A DNA stretch of 64,000 nucleotides from Anaerolineae bacterium. GTDB taxonomy: Bacteria > Chloroflexota > Anaerolineae > Aggregatilineales > J027. A program made the position numbers and the translations under genes. Each line of letters opens with the position of its first letter. Position 1 is the first letter of the stretch. Location of the stretch: positions 1 through 64,000 of the forward strand of contig WBUL01000001.1 in NCBI GenBank assembly GCA_008933735.1, given 5' to 3'. The notes under the pieces are model-generated. The model worked only from the letters and a program-made list of their open reading frames with translations. It ran no database searches and had not been told where the DNA came from. This document shows positions 1 to 9,120 of the stretch, piece after piece.

Positions 1-2294
1 GTACTGGTGCTGGTCGGCAAACCCGCCGATGCCCTGGTTACAGGCGGCGCAGTCGGCATCAACATTATCGTGGGGACGTTCCAGGAATTTCAGTCCAAAC
101 GCAAACTTGATCAGATTGCCTCCTCACCCGCCCTAAAGTAACTGTTATCCGGGATGGCAGACCGCAGGAAGTCAGCCAGACAGAGGTGGTTTTAGGGGAC
201 GCCATTCTGCTGCGTGCAGGTGATCAGGCGGTCGTAGATGGAAAAATTATCTCACAGAGCGCAGGCAAGCTGATTGACATGGACGAGTCACTGCTGACTG
301 GTGAATCCGATCTGATTCCAAAGCGCACTGGCGATGAGATTTTATCCGGGAGTTTTGCGGTGGTTGGCGAGGCTGTCTACGTGGCGGAAAAAGTCGGGAA
401 GGACAGCTTCGCGCAAAAAATCACAGCCGGCGCACGTGAATTTACCCTCAGTATCACGCCTTTACAGCGTCAAATCAGCATCATTGTGCGAATGCTGGTG
501 ATGTTAGCCATCGGTATGAGTCTTCTGCTTGGCCTGTCTTACCTTTACCAGGAAAAACCGCTCTCAGACAGCGTTGAAGATATGGCTGTCGTGATTTCGC
601 TGGTTCCGCAGGGGCTTCTGTTGATGATTACGGTCGCTTATGCGTTGGGGGCAGTGCGAATTGCCCGTAAAGGGGCGCTGGTTCAACAAAGCAATGCGGT
701 CGAAAGCCTGAGTAATGTGAATGTGCTTTGCATGGATAAAACAGGCACCCTGACCACCAACCGAATCTTATTTCATGGGCTGCATCCTTTTGATGGGCTG
801 GGAACAGATGGCTTTCAACAACTCCTTGGCGATTACATTGCCAGTACAGGTTCAAAAAACCGTACCGCCGAGGCTATCGCCGCCGCGATTCAAGGCACAG
901 CGATTCCGCCCGTAGCTGAAGTTCCTTTTTCTTCAACGCGGAAGTGGGCAGCCGCCAGTTTTAGCAACGGCAGCAAACCAGGGACTTGTATCCTGGGTGC
1001 ACCAGAAGTGCTGCGTACTCAGGTGAAAATCCATGATGAAGCGGTTTTTGCCCAGAAGCTGGAAACTCTCGCAAATCAGGGTTTACGGGTGCTTTTGTTC
1101 GCACATTCAGCGCATGTGGTCAATCCAGATGAACTCCCCGAACATGGCGAGGCCTCCCTGCCGCCGAATCCTGTCGCATTGGGTTTTGTGAGTTTTTCGG
1201 ATGAACTGCGCCCCCATGTCCGCGATGTGCTGGACAGTTTCCGGGCAGCCAATATCAAACTGCTGCTGATTTCCGGCGATAACCCCGATACGGTCTCGGC
1301 GCTGGCCTATCAGGCAGGTTTCCGTCCGGGAGAAGACCGGGCTATATCCGGTATTGAGCTTGCTCAGTTAGACGACACCGCCTTTGAAGGAGCCGTCCAG
1401 ACACATACGATCTTTGGGCGCATTACCCCTGAGCAAAAACAGCGGATTGTCGAAGTGCTGCGCGAGCATGGGGACTATGTCGCCATGATGGGCGATGGGG
1501 TCAATGATGTGTTATCTCTGAAAAAAGCGCAGGTTGGCATCGCCATGCAGGATGGCAGCCAGGCGACCCGGGCCGTAGCCGATATTGTCCTGCTGGGTAA
1601 TCAGTTTGAAGTCCTGCCTGATGCTTTCCTGGAAGGGCAGCGCATCCTAAACGGCATGAATGACTCGATGCGTCTGTTTTTAACCCGCACCTTTTTTACC
1701 GTGCTGCTGATTATTATTGCAGGGTTCATCAATACCGATTTTCCCTTCACGCCCCGCCACAATGCCCTGCTGACCTCGCTTCCAGTAGGGATTCCGGCGT
1801 TGTTTCTGGCATACTGGGCGAAAACCGGACAGCCCAAAAAATCCCTGCTGGTATCGGTCACGCAGTTTGTGTTTCCAGCAGGGTTTTCGCTGGCGGTCGT
1901 CTCAGTGTTTATCTGGATTCTGTATCTGACTTCCGGCACGTCGGCTGAGGTCGAAACGGCCCGCAGCGTATTAACCACGGCAGCGTTGATTGGTGGGCTG
2001 TGGATCATTATTCTGGCAGAACGTGAACGTGAACACTGGCGGAATGGGGATGCCCCGGCTTATGATCCACGTCGAATCGTGTTGGCGCTGGCGCTGCTGG
2101 CGCTGTTCGGCGTAGTCATGGCTGTGCCCGGCCTGCGTGATTTCTTTGAAATGAAACCTCTTTCCTGGGCAGATCTGGCAATTATTGCAGCCAGCATGAC
2201 AGGATGGAGTATCGTTCTCATGCTGCTGTGGCGCTATGATGTCCTTGAACACCTGCTCATTCCAGGATACCGCCCTGACAAACCTAACCTGTGA
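1..2294 (+). CDS. P-type cation-transporting ATPase, 5'-truncated by the window edge, apparent frameshift near 120
   Basis: Membrane ATPase of the P-type (HAD) superfamily, most like CtpE-type cation pumps. From a GTG at 186 the readable protein has the TGES actuator motif, the phosphorylation motif DKTGTLT (Asp about residue 184), the hinge GDGVND and six C-terminal membrane segments. The M4 motif reads VPQGL where CtpE and Ca-ATPases usually have VPEGL. Upstream, bases 1-141 encode the preceding part of the actuator region (GINIIVGTFQEFQ) in another frame and stop at 139-141. The family pattern continues (LLTRPKVTVIRDG) in the downstream frame from about 120, so one base seems to be missing near 118-123. 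This is either a real lesion or a sequence error. The transported ion cannot be read with confidence. It converges on coaX with a 9-base gap. Confidence 0.85.
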
Positions 2295-2303
2295 TACTGA
2301 AAA

Positions 2304-3095
2304 TTACCCTGCTCCGTCATGGTTTAACTCCCAGATAACCCGCATCCCATCCAGAGTCAGGGAATCCACAATCTCATCAATTACGTCCGTGTGCTGGTTA
2401 AACAACGGCGCCAACCCCCCGGTTGCAATCACCCTGACACCATCGGGGTCTTCCTGGAGCGCAGCTTTCAAGCGGCGAGCCAGCCCTTCCACCAGTGATA
2501 CATAGCCCAGAAAAACCCCACTCTGGAGCGCGTGGGAGGTGTTGCGTCCAATTGCGGAGGGAGGCGGGAATAAATCCACTTTATACAGACGCGCTGTACG
2601 GCTGACCAGTGCATCCAGCGCTACATTAATCCCCGGTGAGATCGCCCCGCCTATATAAGCCCCTTCCCGCGAAATCACATCAAAGGTGGTCGCGGTACCA
2701 AAATCAATCACAATCGCAGGGCCACCACCGTACAACATTTTGACTGCTGCCGCATTGACGATACGATCCGCCCCGACCTGCTCAGGCAAATCAATGTCAA
2801 TTTTAACCCCTGTGTTAATGGTGTGGTTTATATTCAGCAAATCCGCCTGAAAATATCGGGGCACAAGTTCACGGAAAGCATCAGTCAAAACGGGCACGAC
2901 ACTAGCTATGACCACATGCTGCACATCCTGAAAATCCAGTTCGGCGGAGTGTAAGAAATTCCGCAGCAGCACTGCATATTCATCACCCATTTTGTTGGCA
3001 ACGGTGCGTGCTCGCCATGTGACCCGCCACATGGTACCATCCCACAGGCCAAAGTGAATATTTGTATTGCCAATATCAACAGCCAGCAGCATCAT
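2304..3095 (-). CDS. coaX: Type III pantothenate kinase
   Basis: Catalyses ATP-dependent phosphorylation of pantothenate, the first step of coenzyme A synthesis, in the cytoplasm. The 263-aa length is normal for CoaX. Visible ASKHA-fold motifs are the N-terminal DIGNTN phosphate loop (residues 6-11), GADR before a NAAA helix, DFGTATTFD in the middle, and GGAISPG. The start is an ATG that overlaps the last base of the upstream TPR gene stop (TAATG on the minus strand), which points to translational coupling. The pairing with a membrane TPR gene has no obvious functional meaning. Confidence 0.95.
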   Translation of the reverse strand: MMLLAVDIGNTNIHFGLWDGTMWRVTWRARTVANKMGDEYAVLLRNFLHSAELDFQDVQHVVIASVVPVLTDAFRELVPRYFQADLLNINHTINTGVKIDIDLPEQVGADRIVNAAAVKMLYGGGPAIVIDFGTATTFDVISREGAYIGGAISPGINVALDALVSRTARLYKVDLFPPPSAIGRNTSHALQSGVFLGYVSLVEGLARRLKAALQEDPDGVRVIATGGLAPLFNQHTDVIDEIVDSLTLDGMRVIWELNHDGAG

Positions 3096-4531
3096 TATTC
3101 CCTGTGCATTCCCTCAATGGCATTTTGCAGCGCGTTCATGGCGTCATGAAGTCCGTCAATCGGCACCGCCACATCTTCCAGAAAGCGCAGCCCGCCCAGA
3201 GCAGTTTCCAGCGGACTGGGTTCGCTCACACGCTCGATCACGTTGAGGTACTGATCGAGCGCTTTTTTCTTCTGTCGCTTGACCAGCAGGCCCTGGGCAT
3301 AATCCAGCCGTGCCCAAATATCTCCTGGGCGATCATCCAGTATCGACTCGGCAATTTCAATAACGCGGTCATACATGGACTGCGCCTGCTCCTCATGATT
3401 GAGCTTTTTGTATAACATCGCCAGGTTGCCCACTGGATACGAATTGTTGGGGGTCACTTTAACGGCGGACTCGTAGACCTTAAGCGCTTCATCCAGGCGC
3501 CCCTGACGACGATAAATTCCACCCAACGTTCCAAAATAGGACTCATTGTCGGCATCAATCAAACCAGGATCAGAAGAGAGCGCTTTGGTCAGATTAATTT
3601 CCGCCTGGGCACGAAGCTGATTACGAATCAGATCATCCTGTTCCAGGTTTGCCATGCGGCTTTGCGCCAGCCCCATCGCGGCAAGTGCAGGCGCAAAATT
3701 CGGGTCGATTTTGAGCGCACGTTCAAGATGCTCTATCGCCTGCTCAAACCGCTTGCGCCCCACGTAGAGATAGCCAAGGAGATAGTTGGTTGTCTGGTTA
3801 TTGGGATCCAGTTTGATGGCTTCTTGCAGGGTGGCAATGGCGGTTTCACGATTGTTCGCCCTGACCTGCTGTTCCGCTAACAACAGCAGGGACAGCACTC
3901 GGAAGGAGCTTTCTGCATCTTTTTTGGCGGCGCCAATCGCTTCATTCACAATTTGCAGCAGGTTACCCGTCGCGCTTTCAGTGCGAACCAGAGAATCCTC
4001 GATTTTATGAGTCAGTTCAGCAAACCGCTTTTCGCTGTCTTCCTGCCGACGGTGATCCGCCTCCACACCTTCCTGAAGCTGCTTCTGCATGTTTTTGGTC
4101 AATTCTTCCATACGCCGTTCACTGGCTTGAAGACGTGTGGACGCTTCCTCAATCGATTTATCCAACCGGGAGCGCACATCCGCCAGGCTCGAACCAAACG
4201 CGATGGCAGTGATCGCCAGCAGCGCCGCAATCAGAATCGAGCCTCCCTCAATAAAACTCAGAATACTGTCAGCAGAATTCGCCGCGCTGTCGGCTCGCTC
4301 CGAAATCGCCTGCACTTCCTGTAAAGTCCGATCAGCAGTAACCTGGGCTTCGATGGCCGCCCGCAAGGGGTCATCATCTGGCAGGCCATCCAAACGATCC
4401 ATCAGTTTTTGACTCGGCTCAAACCGGGGCGTTCTCGCCTCGTTGTCATTCATGATGGCAGTGTAAAGCGCAATAACAATCGCGATAATTGCAAGGCCTA
4501 AAGGCAGGCCATCCACAAAACGTTTTACCAT
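3095..4531 (-). CDS. Membrane-anchored coiled-coil and TPR protein
   Basis: A 478-aa protein of unknown specific function. Residues 6-28 form a hydrophobic N-terminal segment and a second hydrophobic stretch lies at about 88-110. A highly charged predicted coiled coil follows at about 115-195. From about 205 to 415 there are tetratricopeptide repeats, for example NYLLGYLYVGRKRFEQAIEHLERALKI-type units with the typical A-x-x-x-G/A-x-x-Y/F spacing. TPRs usually mediate protein-protein contacts, so a scaffold role on the cytoplasmic face is likely. It is cotranscribed with coaX. A TATAAT box at 4545-4550 lies between this gene and the divergent propeller gene. Confidence 0.8.
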   Translation of the reverse strand: MVKRFVDGLPLGLAIIAIVIALYTAIMNDNEARTPRFEPSQKLMDRLDGLPDDDPLRAAIEAQVTADRTLQEVQAISERADSAANSADSILSFIEGGSILIAALLAITAIAFGSSLADVRSRLDKSIEEASTRLQASERRMEELTKNMQKQLQEGVEADHRRQEDSEKRFAELTHKIEDSLVRTESATGNLLQIVNEAIGAAKKDAESSFRVLSLLLLAEQQVRANNRETAIATLQEAIKLDPNNQTTNYLLGYLYVGRKRFEQAIEHLERALKIDPNFAPALAAMGLAQSRMANLEQDDLIRNQLRAQAEINLTKALSSDPGLIDADNESYFGTLGGIYRRQGRLDEALKVYESAVKVTPNNSYPVGNLAMLYKKLNHEEQAQSMYDRVIEIAESILDDRPGDIWARLDYAQGLLVKRQKKKALDQYLNVIERVSEPSPLETALGGLRFLEDVAVPIDGLHDAMNALQNAIEGMHRE

Positions 4532-4544
4532 AAGGCACCTGCGG

Positions 4545-4550
4545 TATAAT
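4545..4550 (+). promoter_or_regulatory. Candidate -10 box for the beta-propeller gene
   Basis: A perfect TATAAT lies 39 bases before the ATG at 4590. No good TTGACA lies at the right distance; the nearest is TTTACC with a 15-base spacer. This would give a leader of about 30 bases. Confidence 0.4.
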
Positions 4551-4589
4551 TCAGGTTATCTATATAAGTTTCCCTCTGATGGGGGGCGG

Positions 4590-7544
4590 ATGCAAACTTT
4601 TTTAATACGAGTATTTATTGTTTTTACCATCACAGCGGCACTCCCCAGCTCTGCCCAGATGCCTGTTTCTATTGGGGGAGATCTGCGGGGGATAGTTGTC
4701 GAAGATGGCGCAGCCCTGTTGGCAGAAGGGTCGTCGATTCTGCGTGTGCCGCTTACCTCACCCTACGCGCCAGTTGAACGGCTGAATCTAGGGCAGGACA
4801 TCCTTGAATTACAACGCCATCCATCCGGTCTGTACGCCCTGACAGAACAAGGGGTTTTTGCGCTGAACCATGCTGGAGACACAATCCTCAGTTTCACTCC
4901 GGGGGGAGGGCAGAGCATGACCATTCATAATAACTGGCTGACGATTTCGGCGCGGGAGGCTGGTGTGCGGCTGCGCCAAATTCAAACGGATGGTAGTTTG
5001 ACAGGCACATGGCAAATCGATACCCCTGGTGCAGATTGGCAGGCTGTAATGACCGATAATCAACTGCTGGCAGTTGCTGACAGCGGCGCAGGGGTGCGAT
5101 TTTATGCGTTTTCTGAGCCGGATTCGCTTTCGAGCATCAGCACCCTGCTGCAAATCTCACCTGCCATCCAACTTGCTGCCTCTGGCTCTAAAGTCTTTGT
5201 GGCAGATGGTCAGCATCACCTCCATCAGGTAGATGTATCAACGCCAACTGCCCCGATTGTAGAAGGCCGCTACGCGCCGATCAGAGCCGTGCAGAAGGCG
5301 ATTTTAGTCGATTCATGGATCATCATGGCGGACGCCGTTGATGGGCTAAAAATTTACGATGCCCAGACCTTACGCTACGTTGCAGGAGAAATTGACCACC
5401 CAGCCCTTGATGTTCAGCAGGCGAACCATTGGATTGTAGGGGCTTATACAGACGGGCTGAAAATTTACGACGCCAGCCGACTGCCCGTCCTGGTCGAAAC
5501 TGCGGTTATTCCTCTGTGGGCACAGCCGACTGCACTAGCAGCCAGCGAAAACCATATTGTTGCCGCGCTGGGCAGCCAGGGATTGGTCATTGTCACCCTG
5601 AACGGATTTAAGACTCTGGCGGCTTTGAGCGTGCGGGGAACAATTTCAGACCTGAAAATCCAGCATGACCTTGCGTACCTCCTTTTGGATGATGGGCGTT
5701 TTTTGATACTGGATATGACCAATTTTAATGCGGCTCAGGTCGCCAGCATTACCGAAATCAGCGGTATCCCTCAACGAGTGCATATCAATGGATCGCTGGC
5801 GGTTATTGCATCTGGCGCAGCCGGATTCTATGTCTTTGATGTGACTAATCCTGCTCAGCCGCAGCGGTTGGCCTTGATTCCAGCCAATGAGTTTGCCTAT
5901 GATGCATGGCAGCTTTTCCAGGACAGTCTATTGCTGTTGGATGGAAAACAGCTCCGGGTAATCAGCCCACAAAATTTCACGGAATTGGCTGTCTATCCAG
6001 CAGTCGGAAGATCGCTGGCAGTGACCGGGCAGTTGGTGGTTACAGCGGGAGAAAATCGGATTGCTAATTTCAGCGCGTTCGGTGGCAATCTCACCCCCCT
6101 GACAACCTATGCTGCCCCACTCGATATTACTTCCATGCAGGCGCAAAACGGCGAACTGGTGCTCAGCAGTCTTACGCCGGAAGCCGCAGTAGTGCGCCTT
6201 GATTTCAGCAACCCAGAACACCCCCACGAAACGGCTATCTATGCGCTGCCCCAGGGTATTAAAAAGTTTGCGCTGCAAAACGCCGATTTAATCACCATTA
6301 ATTCCGAAAATCGCCTCACACACTGGAAAATCAACCCATTCCAAGCGGAATTTGCGGGAGAATACCTGCCGCCAGCCCATTTTACAGGACTGCACGTTTT
6401 GGATCAGACAGTGTATCTGTTGGGCAACCCGTCGCAGCAGGTCATCGCTAATACGGTCGTGCCTTTGGATTTGTCAGCACAGATCATGGCACACACAAGG
6501 AATGGGTACGGGGTGGTAGATGACAACGGCAGATTGACCATTTACGAAGGCGATGCTCCCGTCTACGAGGCTGAAAATGTGACCTCCCTGACCGCCAGCG
6601 ATGATGGATTCTGGTTTAGTGATGTAGGCGGAAACACATTTTTCGTGGCGACAAGCCAGCCGGAATTAAAAATCGAATTTAAAGGCCATGTCACGGCGCT
6701 GGCTTGGCAGGCCGGCATCCTTTATCTTGGCACGCACGATGGGCAGGTCATTGCCTGGCAAAATGGGCGCATGGCCGCACAGCAGAACAATCTAGGGACA
6801 GTTCACCGCCTGACCCCGCTGAGTAACGGACACATCGCTGCTGCTGCCGACGATCTGTGGATTTTCGACAGCCTTTTAAACCAAATCCGCCAGATACCCC
6901 TCCCAGATAAAACCTTAGCAGCAGCTCACAGCCAGGATCAGCTTGCTGTGGCTAACGGTCTATGTGGCATCCGCCTGTTTTCCTATCCTGATTTGCATGA
7001 AATCGGGACGGCGCAGGTGGGATATGTGAGCGATGTTGCATTTGTCAATAACAAGTTGTGGGCAATCATCGGCGGGAAAGCCGTCGCATTTGACATGACG
7101 GCAGGTGAACTCCCCCTGACTCCTATCGCCCCCTACCATCCCGAAGTCCTGTATGCTGACAACAAGGTTTCAGAGCTGCGCTGGCAGCCCACAGACACAG
7201 TCTGCGAATCGGCGGCTTACGAAGTCAGTTTCAATGGACAACCCGCTGTTCTTGTCAACGAGTCGCGCTATCCGCTTAATACGAATATTCAGAAAGATCT
7301 GCGCTGGCAGGTAACCCGGCTGACCGCCAACGGAGAGCGCATCGCCAGTCCTCAATGGACTCTTTATACGGATTACAGTGGATGGGCACAATCACCACAG
7401 CGTTTTTCAGATCGACTTGAAACCGAGGATCGAGTGTCTGGCTTATGGATTTTGCTCGGCTTATTGATGCTTGGGATGGGGATGGTGGGCTTAGCCAGCC
7501 TGCTTCGGAGAATGTTTTTTCCAGATAAAAAACAAGGGGCTTAA
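4590..7544 (+). CDS. Secreted or membrane-anchored beta-propeller protein (LVIVD-like repeats)
   Basis: A 984-aa protein of unknown specific function. It has an N-terminal signal peptide (residues 1-22, ending SSAQ) and a C-terminal membrane anchor (about 950-973) followed by the basic tail RRMFFPDKKQGA, so the bulk faces outside. The ectodomain is made of many beta-rich repeats of the type VFVADG...LHQVDVS, DGLKIYDA and DGLKIYDAS, like LVIVD and WD-type propeller blades. Near 865-940 a short beta-sandwich-like region precedes the anchor. It is transcribed alone. Its stop codon lies inside the hairpin that terminates the convergent tRNA gene. Confidence 0.75.
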   Translation: MQTFLIRVFIVFTITAALPSSAQMPVSIGGDLRGIVVEDGAALLAEGSSILRVPLTSPYAPVERLNLGQDILELQRHPSGLYALTEQGVFALNHAGDTILSFTPGGGQSMTIHNNWLTISAREAGVRLRQIQTDGSLTGTWQIDTPGADWQAVMTDNQLLAVADSGAGVRFYAFSEPDSLSSISTLLQISPAIQLAASGSKVFVADGQHHLHQVDVSTPTAPIVEGRYAPIRAVQKAILVDSWIIMADAVDGLKIYDAQTLRYVAGEIDHPALDVQQANHWIVGAYTDGLKIYDASRLPVLVETAVIPLWAQPTALAASENHIVAALGSQGLVIVTLNGFKTLAALSVRGTISDLKIQHDLAYLLLDDGRFLILDMTNFNAAQVASITEISGIPQRVHINGSLAVIASGAAGFYVFDVTNPAQPQRLALIPANEFAYDAWQLFQDSLLLLDGKQLRVISPQNFTELAVYPAVGRSLAVTGQLVVTAGENRIANFSAFGGNLTPLTTYAAPLDITSMQAQNGELVLSSLTPEAAVVRLDFSNPEHPHETAIYALPQGIKKFALQNADLITINSENRLTHWKINPFQAEFAGEYLPPAHFTGLHVLDQTVYLLGNPSQQVIANTVVPLDLSAQIMAHTRNGYGVVDDNGRLTIYEGDAPVYEAENVTSLTASDDGFWFSDVGGNTFFVATSQPELKIEFKGHVTALAWQAGILYLGTHDGQVIAWQNGRMAAQQNNLGTVHRLTPLSNGHIAAAADDLWIFDSLLNQIRQIPLPDKTLAAAHSQDQLAVANGLCGIRLFSYPDLHEIGTAQVGYVSDVAFVNNKLWAIIGGKAVAFDMTAGELPLTPIAPYHPEVLYADNKVSELRWQPTDTVCESAAYEVSFNGQPAVLVNESRYPLNTNIQKDLRWQVTRLTANGERIASPQWTLYTDYSGWAQSPQRFSDRLETEDRVSGLWILLGLLMLGMGMVGLASLLRRMFFPDKKQGA

Positions 7545-7556
7545 AAACCCCTTGTT
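7527..7556 (-). terminator. Intrinsic terminator of tRNA-Asn
   Basis: A 9-bp perfect stem, AACAAGGGG at 7531-7539 with CCCCTTGTT at 7548-7556, with an 8-base loop. Read on the minus strand it is followed by a run of T (complement of 7525-7530), as expected for the end of the tRNA transcript. It also contains the stop codon of the plus-strand propeller gene. Confidence 0.8.
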
Positions 7557-7559
7557 CAG

Positions 7560-7632
7560 CTCCGCAACCTGGACTCGAACCAGGAACCCATCGGTTAACA
7601 GCCGATTGCTCTGCCGATTGAGCTATTGCGGA
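7560..7632 (-). tRNA. trnN: tRNA-Asn (anticodon GUU)
   Basis: A complete 73-nt cloverleaf. The acceptor stem TCCGCAA pairs with TTGCGGA, the D arm is GCTC/GAGC, and the anticodon stem ATCGG/CCGAT carries loop CTGTTAA, so the anticodon is GTT. The T arm is CCTGG-TTCGAGT-CCAGG and the discriminator base is G. The 3' CCA is not encoded. It lies just downstream of hisS on the same strand. Confidence 0.97.
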
Positions 7633-7669
7633 ATGTGCGCCAAAAAGATACCAGACGCCGGATACCATG

Positions 7670-9013
7670 TCAAGACAGATTTTCCAGCAGTTCGCGGACT
7701 TTTCCCGCCAGCTCAGCACGCGGCAGGGTGATTTCCGTTCCCGCTGCCAGCAACTTGAGTTTTACGGTCTCCTGCTGTATCTCCTCTGGCCCCAGGATAA
7801 CGACCAGCGGGACTCCTTTTGCATCCGCGTAGCCGATCTGCTTGCCCAGATTTTTACGACTGTCCAGATATGCTTCGGTACGGATGCCTGCCTGCCGGAG
7901 TTCGGATGCCAGCCGCAGGGTTTCTGCCTCGGTTTCCTGATTAAAAACAGCCACCAACACCTGCACCGCCGTTCTGGATAACGAAGGGGGATACAGATCC
8001 AACTGCTCCATCAAATCAATGATTCGTTCAATCCCCAGGCTGATCCCAGTGGTGGGCAAACTCTGGCTGCGGAACATGCCGATCAGGTCATCGTAACGCC
8101 CACCGCCCTGCACACTGCCCAGGTTTTCCGGCTTCGTGATAATGGTTTCAAAAATCGGGCCCGTATAATAACCCAACCCGCGCACCATCGTCATATCGAT
8201 CATTGTGCGTTCATCCGGCACAGCAAAAGCGCTCAGATAATCAGCAAGTTCATCCAGTTCGCGCAAACCTTCCAGTGCGACATCAATGCCCGCCAGTTGT
8301 TCGCGCAGGCGCAGCAGCAGCGCGTCTTTGTGATCTGCCTGGGTGCCCAGCAAATCCACCATGCGCTTTACAGCGGCATCCTCGATTCCATGCTTCCGTA
8401 AATCCTCGCCCACCCCGCCCAGGCCGATTTTGTCCGCTTTATCAATGATGCGGTAAAGATTTCCAAGCTGTGAATCCGCCACGCCTGCATAAATGCCTAT
8501 CCCTGTCAGCAGCTTGCGCGAATTGATCTTGATTGTAAAATCCTCAAACCCCAACCGCGAAAGCACCGCGTAGACCAGGCTGACACACTCCGCATCAGCG
8601 TTCATGGTGCGAATACCGACAATATCCGCATCGCACTGGAAAAATTCCCGGTAGCGCCCACGCCCTGGACGTTCGCCGCGCCACACCGGTGCGATATGAT
8701 AGCGCCGGAAGGGAAGAGGGAGATCGCTTTCGTGTTCGGCAAAAAAGCGGCTTAACGGCACCGTTAAATCATAACGCAGGGCGAGTTCTTCCTTGCCTTC
8801 ACTGTGACGGGCGTGGTAAATCAACTGTTCCGCATCTTCACCATATTTACCCATCAGGGTACTGTGCAGTTCCATCACCGGGGTATAAATGGGTTCAAAG
8901 CCGAACGATTCAAACACATCACGCACCGTGTGCATCACAAATTCGCGCTTGTGCATTTCAGCGGGCAAAAAATCACGCATTCCCCTGGGGGTTCTCGCCT
9001 GTAATTTGGACAT
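7670..9013 (-). CDS. hisS: Histidyl-tRNA synthetase
   Basis: Class II aminoacyl-tRNA synthetase that charges tRNA-His. The start at 9013 (MSKLQARTPRGMRDFLP) fits the family N-terminus. An ATG further upstream at 9064 would add 17 residues unlike HisRS, and an AGGAG lies upstream of 9013. The 447-aa protein shows motif 2 (RRYHIAPVWRGERPGRGRYREFFQCD), the histidine-binding GLGYYTGPIFE segment, motif 3 (GISLGIERI) and a C-terminal anticodon-binding domain (about 340-447) with the typical LVAVF and ARELR-like pattern. It is flanked by the tRNA-Asn gene downstream and a strong terminator upstream, so it is probably its own transcription unit. Confidence 0.96.
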   Translation of the reverse strand: MSKLQARTPRGMRDFLPAEMHKREFVMHTVRDVFESFGFEPIYTPVMELHSTLMGKYGEDAEQLIYHARHSEGKEELALRYDLTVPLSRFFAEHESDLPLPFRRYHIAPVWRGERPGRGRYREFFQCDADIVGIRTMNADAECVSLVYAVLSRLGFEDFTIKINSRKLLTGIGIYAGVADSQLGNLYRIIDKADKIGLGGVGEDLRKHGIEDAAVKRMVDLLGTQADHKDALLLRLREQLAGIDVALEGLRELDELADYLSAFAVPDERTMIDMTMVRGLGYYTGPIFETIITKPENLGSVQGGGRYDDLIGMFRSQSLPTTGISLGIERIIDLMEQLDLYPPSLSRTAVQVLVAVFNQETEAETLRLASELRQAGIRTEAYLDSRKNLGKQIGYADAKGVPLVVILGPEEIQQETVKLKLLAAGTEITLPRAELAGKVRELLENLS

Positions 9014-9076
9014 CCCTGTTAAAAACTCCTGTTGATTACCACGCGCCGAAACATCATAAAACATCCCCTGGAATCA

Positions 9077-9100
9077 AACAAGGGGCTTAAGCCCCTTGTT
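9077..9100 (-). terminator. Perfect 24-nt palindromic hairpin between the pseudokinase operon and hisS
   Basis: AACAAGGGGC at 9077-9086 pairs perfectly with GCCCCTTGTT at 9091-9100 around TTAA. On the minus strand it follows the stop of the 517-aa gene and is trailed by TTTGATTCC, so it probably ends the long operon. The stem is the same 9-10 bases as the tRNA-Asn terminator at 7531-7556. Confidence 0.65.
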
Positions 9101-9120
9101 AATACGTTGTGCGAAATCTT

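Noticed and set aside
1971..2252. 93-codon minus frame in the ATPase
   Set aside because: It is a shadow of the ATPase C-terminus with no own start signal.
7276..7719. 147-codon minus-strand frame over the tRNA-Asn
   Set aside because: It crosses the tRNA, its terminator and both flanking genes, so it is a chance frame.
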